Assembly: GCA_003224235.1 (NCBI GenBank)
Contig: QHYU01000154.1
Span: forward strand, 1 to 45,875
Origin: Acidobacteriota bacterium
GTDB lineage: Bacteria; Acidobacteriota; Terriglobia; Acidiferrales; UBA7541
DNA length: 45,875 nt
Reading direction: 5' to 3'
Made by a program: the position numbers and the translations under genes. The notes under the pieces are model-generated. The model was not told the DNA's origin, did not search any database, and worked only from the letters and a program-made list of their open reading frames with translations. Of the stretch, positions 40,877 to 45,875 are shown piece by piece; within the stretch, counting starts at the first letter, position 1, and every line of letters begins with the position of its first letter.

Positions 40877-40984
40877 TTTCTTCTGATTTTGCAAGCCCCT
40901 CGTGTCGTTCCGTCTATAACCCAGGTGCTTTTCACACCCGGCTGTTTTACGCTATCTTGTTCACGCCCTTCACGAGGTGGGACT

Positions 40985-41353
40985 GTGGCGATTCGTACCT
41001 GCCCGATCTGCATGGCCAAAGTCTCCGCCGGCCAGGTGGTGGCGTATTCCGATACCATCGAGTGTCCCGGCTGCAGGGCCCAATTCGAAGTATCTCCTGT
41101 GAGCCGGGTGCTGGCGACCACCCTTGGACTGATGGCGGCGGCGTTGGTATGGCAGCTGACGCGCCGGATGGGCGGCAGCCTCGGATGGGTGCTTCCAGTG
41201 GTCTACGCTTTCTTTGGTTACAGCGTGGTGGCGCCGCTCTTCCTGATGGCTACAGCCGATCTGGTTACCAAGTCCGCCGCAGCTCCCTCTGAAACGACGG
41301 CAGTAGCCGCGCCTGGTGCCATCGGCCACCATCACAGCGGGGCGCATCACTAG
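40985..41353 (+). CDS. Zinc-ribbon membrane protein with His-rich tail
   Basis: From a GTG at 40985, with GAGGTGGG upstream, the product has 122 residues. The N-terminus has a CPIC...CPGC zinc-ribbon (C6, C9, C26, C29 roughly), then two hydrophobic segments (VLATTLGLMAAALVWQL and WVLPVVYAFFGYSVVAPLFLM), and ends with HHHSGAHH. The four cysteines could bind one zinc. No specific function can be named. The frame is open upstream, but that part lacks features and starts within the gap after RNase R. Confidence 0.7.
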   Translation: MAIRTCPICMAKVSAGQVVAYSDTIECPGCRAQFEVSPVSRVLATTLGLMAAALVWQLTRRMGGSLGWVLPVVYAFFGYSVVAPLFLMATADLVTKSAAAPSETTAVAAPGAIGHHHSGAHH

Positions 41354-41431
41354 CCGATCGAACAACCCCGGCCTGGCCTGCCTAACCGCCGTACTATTGC
41401 CCCTCCCATTTCGCTCGCTCACACTTGCATC

Positions 41432-41737
41432 ATGGCACGCTACTTCGCCCTGCTTGGCAGGCGCATCGAGGTGCAGTATCGGGCCGGCGATATGCTTCTG
41501 CCAGCTGCGGGAATGTTGGTCGCCGACTCGGGCAAATCCATCTTTCTCGAGGAGCACTTCTGCCAGCGGGGCACCGTGAAAACCTTCCGCTGGGAGATCC
41601 CCTACCCATGCATCGTGCGGCTGGGCGAAATCTCTGGCGCGTCTGATGCTTCCGAGCTGGCTTCACCGGCCAGCACGGAAGAGGCGGCAGCGCAGGCCGG
41701 GCTCTTGCCGCTGAGGAATCTCCCCGAAAAAGTCTAG
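41432..41737 (+). CDS. Small conserved-looking protein of unknown function
   Basis: The 101-residue product begins MARYFALLGRRIEVQYRAGD and seems to be a small beta-barrel-like protein (DMLLPAAGMLVADSGKSIFLEE, then VKTFRWEIPYPCIVRLGE), with an Ala/Ser-rich acidic tail. No signal or membrane segment. No good ribosome site was seen, and no family is recognised; coding potential is inferred from the regular codon bias and the even composition. Confidence 0.5.
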   Translation: MARYFALLGRRIEVQYRAGDMLLPAAGMLVADSGKSIFLEEHFCQRGTVKTFRWEIPYPCIVRLGEISGASDASELASPASTEEAAAQAGLLPLRNLPEKV

Positions 41738-41904
41738 AAGCTTTCAAAGCTGTTAGTGGTGTCACAAGTTCTGCCGGGTCTTGTTGTGCAAGGCACGGCT
41801 CAACCCATGCCGTAAATCCCTTGAAACAAAAGGCTTTGGCCAGTAAGGGCCTGTGCCTGGCCGCCCTTCCCGCCTGCGCCGAATGTCCCGGCGGAAAAGC
41901 CGTT

Positions 41905-41932
41905 TTGTCCTGGCGCCGAACAAAGTTATATT
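41905..41932 (+). promoter_or_regulatory. Putative promoter of the hydroxyacid dehydrogenase
   Basis: TTGTCC at 41905-41910 and TATATT at 41927-41932 are 16 bp apart, 46 bp before the GTG at 41979. The rest of the 241-bp gap shows no gene. Confidence 0.45.
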
Positions 41933-41978
41933 CGCGCGGCGGTTTTCGCCGATGGCAATTCGTTCTGGGAGGTTCCTC

Positions 41979-42848
41979 GTGAAACCTGCGGTGGGATTGA
42001 TCGGGCTGGGCCTGATGGGCAAGCCGATGGGGGCAAATCTGCTAAAGGCCGGATTTCCGCTAACCGTATGGAATCGCACGCGCGCCAAGACGGAAGACCT
42101 CGCGCGACAAGGGGCAAAGGTTGCCGGCTCCCCGCGCGAGGCAGCAGCGTCTTCCGACGTGCTGCTCACCATCGTGAGCGACCCGCCCGCGCTCGAGGAA
42201 ATCCTCTGGGGCGCCAGCGGCGCGCTTGAAGGCCTGCGTCGCGGCAGCATTTATATCGATTCAAGCACCGTGGCTCCCTCGCTGGCGCGGCGCATCGCCA
42301 AGGCCTGCGCCGAGCGCGGCGTCGAATTCCTTGACGCGCCCGTGACCGGGGGTACGTGGGGCGCGGAGAAGGGGGAACTGGTTTTCATGGTTGGCGGCAG
42401 CGCGGAAACCCTCAAGCACGTTGAGCCGGTCCTCGGCGCGATGGGCAAGCGGTGGTTTCACTTGGGCCCGCACGGTGCCGGGCAGACGGTCAAGCTGGCG
42501 ATGAACATGATCCTGGCGCTCCAGGTGGATGCGCTGGCCGAAGCGCTGGCGCTGGTGACCAGCGCTGGCGTGGCGCCCGAGCGGCTGGTCGAAGTGATGC
42601 AGTCGAGCATGGCCCGCTCTCCTCTGCTCGATATCAAGGCGCCGATGATCCTCGCGCGGAACTATGCGCCCAGCTTCCCCCTGCGCCTGATGCACAAAGA
42701 TCTGGGGCTGGCGCTCGATCTAGCTAACCAACTGGGTGTGCCGTTGCCGGCTACCGCTGTCGCCCGCGAAATCTACAACGCCGTAAAGGGAAGCGCCAAA
42801 GAAGACCTCGACTATGCCGCCGTCGCCCGCTTCTGGCAGAAAGCGTAA
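41979..42848 (+). CDS. Beta-hydroxyacid dehydrogenase (HIBADH/GarR family)
   Basis: From a GTG with a good ribosome site (GGGAGG) the product has 289 residues. It begins KPAVGLIGLGLMGKPMGANL, the NAD(P)-binding and signature motif of the 3-hydroxyisobutyrate/tartronate semialdehyde reductase family, followed by VWNRTRAKTE, DAPVTGGTWGAEKGEL (substrate-binding site) and GAGQTVKLAMNM with the catalytic lysine. It would interconvert a beta-hydroxyacid and its semialdehyde. Glyoxylate/succinic semialdehyde reductases belong to the same family, so the substrate remains open. Its last codons are repeated in the junction of the following island. Confidence 0.93.
   Translation: MKPAVGLIGLGLMGKPMGANLLKAGFPLTVWNRTRAKTEDLARQGAKVAGSPREAAASSDVLLTIVSDPPALEEILWGASGALEGLRRGSIYIDSSTVAPSLARRIAKACAERGVEFLDAPVTGGTWGAEKGELVFMVGGSAETLKHVEPVLGAMGKRWFHLGPHGAGQTVKLAMNMILALQVDALAEALALVTSAGVAPERLVEVMQSSMARSPLLDIKAPMILARNYAPSFPLRLMHKDLGLALDLANQLGVPLPATAVAREIYNAVKGSAKEDLDYAAVARFWQKA
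42805..42828. repeat. 24-bp direct repeat, copy 1 (end of dehydrogenase gene)
   Basis: ACCTCGACTATGCCGCCGTC and the next four bases GCCC recur exactly at 42871-42894, 66 bp later, outside the gene. Confidence 0.9.
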
Positions 42849-42870
42849 TATAGACTGTCCTAGGGGCGTA

Positions 42871-42894
42871 CCTCGACTATGCCGCCGTCGCCCC
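42871..42894. repeat. 24-bp direct repeat, copy 2 (non-coding)
   Basis: Exact copy of 42805-42828. A further 22-bp stretch of the same gene end (42818-42839) recurs with one mismatch at 43028-43049. Confidence 0.9.
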
Positions 42895-42987
42895 TACAAC
42901 GCGACGAAGCTCGGCATCGCCAGAATGGGCCAAGCCAGTAGTCTAAGCAGGCTACGGTGCCCTTCCCATGAAACTGTAATCTGCGCT

Positions 42988-43030
42988 TACGGCTTGGCGC
43001 TGGGCGGGAAGAAGCACATCGGGAGGTCGC
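42988..43030. repeat. 43-bp direct repeat, left copy, flanking the restriction-modification island
   Basis: It matches 45735-45777 at 41 of 43 positions. The right copy is the 3' end of the gene at the window edge; on the minus strand both read DLPMCFFPP-(S/T)-AKP-stop. This left copy has no gene attached to it. Confidence 0.9.
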
Positions 43031-43125
43031 CGTCGCCCGCTTCCGGCAGCTGCAGTGAGCGAATTCTATAGTGCCTCTGGCCCCAGAGGGCAAAGGGCAC
43101 TTCGGTTCCTGCGGTTCGCTCTTCC

Positions 43126-43155
43126 TTGACATAATCTGTAAATAAGAGTATTTAC
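43126..43155 (+). promoter_or_regulatory. Promoter and palindromic operator of the island's methyltransferase operon
   Basis: TTGACA at 43126-43131 is followed after 17 bp by TATTTA. A perfect inverted repeat GTAAATA-AGAG-TATTTAC (43138-43155) covers the spacer and -10 region and ends 5 bp before the ATG of the small DNA-binding-like protein, as expected for an autoregulatory operator. Confidence 0.55.
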
Positions 43156-43160
43156 GCGAG

Positions 43161-43370
43161 ATGCCTCAACATAGGCAGCGACTAAAGTCTTATCACAGAC
43201 GGGGTTCTCCCTTTACGCTCTATCTGCGCCCGGGGCAGGCCGAGCGGCTGAATCTTTTTTCACGCAAGCGCCATGTGGCAAAGAGCGAACTGGTGCGGGT
43301 TGCTATTGACCGGCTTCTCGCTCACCTCGAAAAAGAAGATTCAGCGGATTCTGTAGGGCTGAGTTCTTGA
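43161..43370 (+). CDS. Small ribbon-helix-helix-like protein, candidate controller
   Basis: The 69-residue product has a short basic start and a strand-helix-helix plan: SPFTLYLRPGQAERLNLFSR then AKSELVRVAIDRLLAHLEK, typical of CopG/Arc-type DNA-binding proteins. It is followed after one base by the methyltransferase ATG and preceded by a palindrome that overlaps the promoter. Controller proteins of restriction-modification systems are usually helix-turn-helix, so this would be an unusual type. The function is inferred from context. Confidence 0.65.
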   Translation: MPQHRQRLKSYHRRGSPFTLYLRPGQAERLNLFSRKRHVAKSELVRVAIDRLLAHLEKEDSADSVGLSS

Positions 43371-43371
43371 A

Positions 43372-44760
43372 ATGTTGCAACAAGACCAACGCGGCCGCGG
43401 CAGACGAATGGAAGGGCTACCCACCGTCCTGCCTGTCAAAGCACGACAGATGCTCCTCTTTAAGGAGAACGGTTCAGGATTCAGTGATCCGGCCTTCACC
43501 GAAAACCGCCAGGAGCCTATTCATCGCTGGGTTCCTTGGGTGGCGGGATTCTCATCTCAGTTCGTCAGAGAAGCGATCGAGAAACATCTGCCCAAGGGGG
43601 GCACCGTGCTCGATCCGTTCGCCGGCGTTGGGACAACTTTGGTTGAGACTATACGGCGAGGGCCGAGCTATAGGGCGGTGGGTTTTGAAGTCAACCCGTA
43701 CGCGGCTTTCGCTGCGCAAACGAAGCTTGACGCGGTAGCTGTGAATCCCAGTGCCTTCAGAGCTGCGATCGTTCGTTTTCGCAGAGAGACCCAGACAACT
43801 CGGCCACTCATGCCGCCAGCAGGATTTCGAAGCAGGGTGCCATTTTTCAGCCCCCGAGTAGAGGCGCAGGTTTTAAGAGTTTTAGCTTGGATGGAAGATC
43901 TCAGACCGGCGGCGCTGCTTGACCTGTTTCGGTTAGCGTTTGCCTCTGTCATGGTAAAATTCTCGAACTACACTTACGAGCCAAGTTTGGGAACTCGAGC
44001 CTCGGCGGGTAAGCCAAACGTGGAAGACGCTCCTGTCGTGCTGATCCTCGAATCAAAACTCGAAGAGATGGCCTCAGACATGGAATCGTTTCAACTGGAA
44101 TGTCCCTTCCCAGGGCAGGGGATCGTTCACAGTCGCACGTGGCGCGATGGCGAAGACATTCTAGGTAAGAATTCAGTTCATCTTGTCATAACGTCTCCGC
44201 CGTATGCCAATAACTACCACTACTTGCGAAATACGAGGCCACAGTTATGGTGGTTGGGCTTCGCCACCTCAACTGATCAGACGAGGGAAATTGAAGAGCA
44301 GAGTTTCGGCAAGTTTTGGCAAACAGTTAGAGACGGTCCCGAAGTTAAACTACAATTTGGCTTTGAACTCCTGGAGAATCTCTTAGACCGCGTACGACAT
44401 AGTCAAAATGATGAGAGGATCTACGGTGGATCAGGCTGGGCAAACTACTTAGCGACGTATTTCAATGACTCATTCGATTTTCTGAAAAAACTTTCCCGGA
44501 TTCTTGCACCAGGTGGTTGCGCCTTGGTGGTCATCGGCAACTCGGTGGTTCAGGGGGTAGAAGTTAAAACGGATGAGATATGGGCTCACCTAGCGGGAAG
44601 CAAACCCGCCGGTCTCTCTGTAGAAGCGCTGGAAATGGTTCGCAAGAAGCGAGTTGGTAGCAGTATTCTCAATTCTTCTGTTCGCAGTGGGGCAAGCAAA
44701 GGTGTGACGCTCTATGAAAGCGTCCTCTCGTTGCGAAGGCGAAAAAACCGTTCAAACTGA
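43372..44760 (+). CDS. DNA methyltransferase, amino (N4-cytosine/N6-adenine) type
   Basis: The 462-residue product has motif I at VLDPFAGVGTTL (residues 79-90) and the catalytic motif IV TSPPYANNYHY (residues 274-284). The S/D-P-P-Y motif marks methyltransferases that modify exocyclic amino groups, not the C5 position. GGCALVVIGNS near residue 385 is a further family strand. The order with motif I before IV matches alpha/gamma-like arrangements. It starts one base after the small regulator stop, so both are likely cotranscribed. It presumably protects host DNA from the endonuclease encoded convergently. The base composition is AT-richer than the flanking genes. Confidence 0.88.
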   Translation: MLQQDQRGRGRRMEGLPTVLPVKARQMLLFKENGSGFSDPAFTENRQEPIHRWVPWVAGFSSQFVREAIEKHLPKGGTVLDPFAGVGTTLVETIRRGPSYRAVGFEVNPYAAFAAQTKLDAVAVNPSAFRAAIVRFRRETQTTRPLMPPAGFRSRVPFFSPRVEAQVLRVLAWMEDLRPAALLDLFRLAFASVMVKFSNYTYEPSLGTRASAGKPNVEDAPVVLILESKLEEMASDMESFQLECPFPGQGIVHSRTWRDGEDILGKNSVHLVITSPPYANNYHYLRNTRPQLWWLGFATSTDQTREIEEQSFGKFWQTVRDGPEVKLQFGFELLENLLDRVRHSQNDERIYGGSGWANYLATYFNDSFDFLKKLSRILAPGGCALVVIGNSVVQGVEVKTDEIWAHLAGSKPAGLSVEALEMVRKKRVGSSILNSSVRSGASKGVTLYESVLSLRRRKNRSN

Positions 44761-44782
44761 AACCGTTCGGCCTGAGCTGTTG

Positions 44783-45403
44783 TCAGAAATGCGTTGGTTC
44801 CCAAGTCCTCATGAATCCCTCAATTTCACCCAAGACCGCTGGTGCTGATTTTCTGTTTGGCTGCAGTCTCCTGGCCCATGCCCTGCCTGGATGCAGCACA
44901 TCCCATGGAGATCTTTGCTGACGTTGCCGCCCTGCACCGGGATCGTGATTTCCGAAGCCATCAATCACTCTGTTCCACACTGGTGAAAAACTCTGGATTA
45001 GAAGCTGCTCCCCCAGCGGAATCCAAATATCATCGACGACAAGGCACCGGAAATAGAAATCAGCTAAGTCAAGATTCTCAGCTTGTTCTATAGACTCGGC
45101 GTGCTCGCGTAATCGGTTATAGAGAACAGTCCCAGCGGCTCCCCCAAGTTCAAAGCCTCCTCTTCTTCCTCCTTGGGGAGTGGCCTTGCCAACGTATATG
45201 GGGGCGAGGAACTTTCCTTCTCTGTTCAGTGCGGCGATCTTTTCATAGGGCGGGAAGCGCCCCGTATAGTAAACAGCATAGATACCGGCTCCCGCGAACG
45301 ATTCAGCGGGCGGCAGAGGGTGGCAGGGCCTCTCAAGCAGCGCCTTAGCGACGGCGCGTGCCAAGGACAGCTTGTCAAGTGGGTTGAAGGGGATGTTTGA
45401 CAT
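44783..45403 (-). CDS. Eco29kI-like GIY-YIG restriction endonuclease
   Basis: From the ATG at 45403 the product has 206 residues, near the 214 of Eco29kI. It has GIYAVYYTG (residues 40-48), PIYVGKA (Y70), RLREH (R97, H101), PLGEQLLI (E132) and PVWN (N144), i.e. all residues expected of the GIY-YIG active site, and the family tail IDGFGNHDPGAGR and RSPWDVLHPGR. Eco29kI cleaves CCGCGG; specificity here is unverified. An ATG at 45460 is an alternative start but overlaps the upstream gene. It is convergent with the methyltransferase gene (22 bp between stops). Confidence 0.9.
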   Translation of the reverse strand: MSNIPFNPLDKLSLARAVAKALLERPCHPLPPAESFAGAGIYAVYYTGRFPPYEKIAALNREGKFLAPIYVGKATPQGGRRGGFELGGAAGTVLYNRLREHAESIEQAENLDLADFYFRCLVVDDIWIPLGEQLLIQSFSPVWNRVIDGFGNHDPGAGRQRQQRSPWDVLHPGRAWARRLQPNRKSAPAVLGEIEGFMRTWEPTHF

Positions 45404-45416
45404 TACCGGGTAGGGT

Positions 45417-45707
45417 CTATCCAAAAGTTCGGGTTCCGGTACGTTTCTTAGGACCGGCATTCCTAAGACTGTTATGCCTGGTCAGCGATTCTCCAATCTC
45501 GCGAACCAACAGGTTGCGCTTTTCTTCGTCACTCAGCTCTGTCTTAGGCACCCCTTCTTCCAGCCTAGAACGCAACTCATTGAACCGCCGGATTCCTTCT
45601 CTTTGGGACCGAAACCGGCCGATCATTTCTCCTTTTAAGACCAGGCAGTTAAAACCGTCTTCGTCTGTGTAGAGGTACAGCTCCCCGGGAATATAGGCCA
45701 ATTTCAT
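45417..45707 (-). CDS. Small protein of unknown function upstream of the endonuclease
   Basis: The 96-residue product begins MKLAYIPGELYLYTDEDGFN at 45707; then come CLVLKGEMIGRFRSQREGIRR and KTELSDEEKRNLLVREIGE. It is a charged, helical protein without signal or membrane segment. The next ATG (endonuclease) lies 13 bp past its stop, so they are probably cotranscribed. TATAAT occurs 7 bp before the ATG, so transcription may begin very close to the start codon. No family is recognised; a role with the endonuclease is inferred from context. Confidence 0.6.
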   Translation of the reverse strand: MKLAYIPGELYLYTDEDGFNCLVLKGEMIGRFRSQREGIRRFNELRSRLEEGVPKTELSDEEKRNLLVREIGESLTRHNSLRNAGPKKRTGTRTFG

Positions 45708-45733
45708 GGCTCCATTATAGGTCAAAAGCTACG

Positions 45734-45875
45734 CTACGGCTTGGCGGTGGGCGGGAAGAAGCACATGGGGAGGTCGCGGGAGGTGCGCAGGCCGGCGGGC
45801 GCGTCGAGGATCGCCGGGATGCTGTTCACTACCACGGCGGCGGTGGCAATGTCGCCGTGGGTGCCGCCGGGGATG
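45734..45875 (-). CDS. C-terminal fragment of a dihydrodipicolinate reductase-like/2,4-diaminopentanoate dehydrogenase-like protein
   Basis: The minus-strand frame enters from the right edge and ends at 45734. Its 46 residues include IPGGTHGDIATAAVVVNSIP and PAGLRTSRDLPMCFFPP. The HGD-x-ATAAxVVN-x-IP pattern resembles the C-terminal domain of DapB-like NAD(P)-dependent dehydrogenases, including 2,4-diaminopentanoate dehydrogenase. With only the C-terminus visible, the assignment is tentative. The final 14 codons are duplicated 2.7 kb upstream at 42988-43030. Confidence 0.5.
   Translation of the reverse strand, partial: IPGGTHGDIATAAVVVNSIPAILDAPAGLRTSRDLPMCFFPPTAKP
45735..45777. repeat. 43-bp direct repeat, right copy
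   Basis: This copy lies inside the 3' end of the DapB-like gene and matches 42988-43030 at 41 of 43 positions. The two copies bracket the restriction-modification island, with a spacing of 2747 bp. Confidence 0.9.

Overview
The window looks like a chromosomal segment of a GC-rich, Gram-negative bacterium, most likely an acidobacterium (Acidobacteriota, Terriglobia-like). The evidence is: lpxC (an outer-membrane lipid A gene), a type IV pilin-like C-terminus at the left edge, many PilZ/TPR proteins and PIG-L, SUMF1-like and DoxX families, a dispersed repeat whose translation gives HPERSEGS-like peptides, and an exopolysaccharide locus of the kind often seen in that phylum. The taxonomic call is inference from gene content, not from a marker gene.

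Layout. 1-5.8 kb: pilin-like fragment, lpxC (-), lipA (+), a coupled membrane/TPR pair (-) and an APC amino acid permease (+). 5.8-10.8 kb: a large secreted PIG-L deacetylase whose start overlaps the permease stop, a SUMF1-like protein lacking the FGE cysteines, a secreted SnoaL-like protein and two small minus-strand genes. 10.9-15.4 kb: a truncated transposase remnant, a tRNA-Leu(CAG), a phosphoesterase with a very basic tail, a PLP-dependent decarboxylase and a DoxX protein.

15.4-36.6 kb is one long exopolysaccharide (EPS) locus. Divergent from it is a LuxR-type regulator whose receiver lacks the phospho-acceptor Asp. The plus-strand run then holds a PilZ protein, Wza-like export protein, Wzz-like co-polymerase, an ExeA-type ATPase with two tandem-repeat arrays and a LysM-like end, a BY-kinase-like protein with a degenerate P-loop, a NusG-like antiterminator, the initiating sugar transferase, a three-domain fusion (nucleotidyltransferase-like, thymidylate-kinase-like, flippase), a Wzy-type polymerase/ligase, polysaccharide deacetylase, GT4-type glycosyltransferase, a nucleotidyltransferase-like protein, a PslG-like glycoside hydrolase, an FkbM methyltransferase, a GDP-mannose 3,5-epimerase-like enzyme and a WecG/TagA-type glycosyltransferase. 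Together they cover initiation, sugar-nucleotide supply, assembly, flipping, polymerisation, chain-length control, export, tailoring and trimming of a surface polysaccharide. No exosortase gene is present in the window.

36.6-42.8 kb: an inverted-repeat-rich intergenic region, a small unknown protein, a STAS anti-sigma-factor antagonist, RNase R, a zinc-ribbon membrane protein, a small unknown protein and a beta-hydroxyacid dehydrogenase. 42.85-45.73 kb: a compact, visibly AT-richer restriction-modification island (ribbon-helix-helix-like protein with a palindromic operator, SPPY-type DNA methyltransferase, Eco29kI-like GIY-YIG endonuclease, small unknown protein). It is bracketed by a 43-bp direct repeat that copies the 3' end of the gene at the right edge of the window, and its left junction is a mosaic of pieces of both flanking genes.
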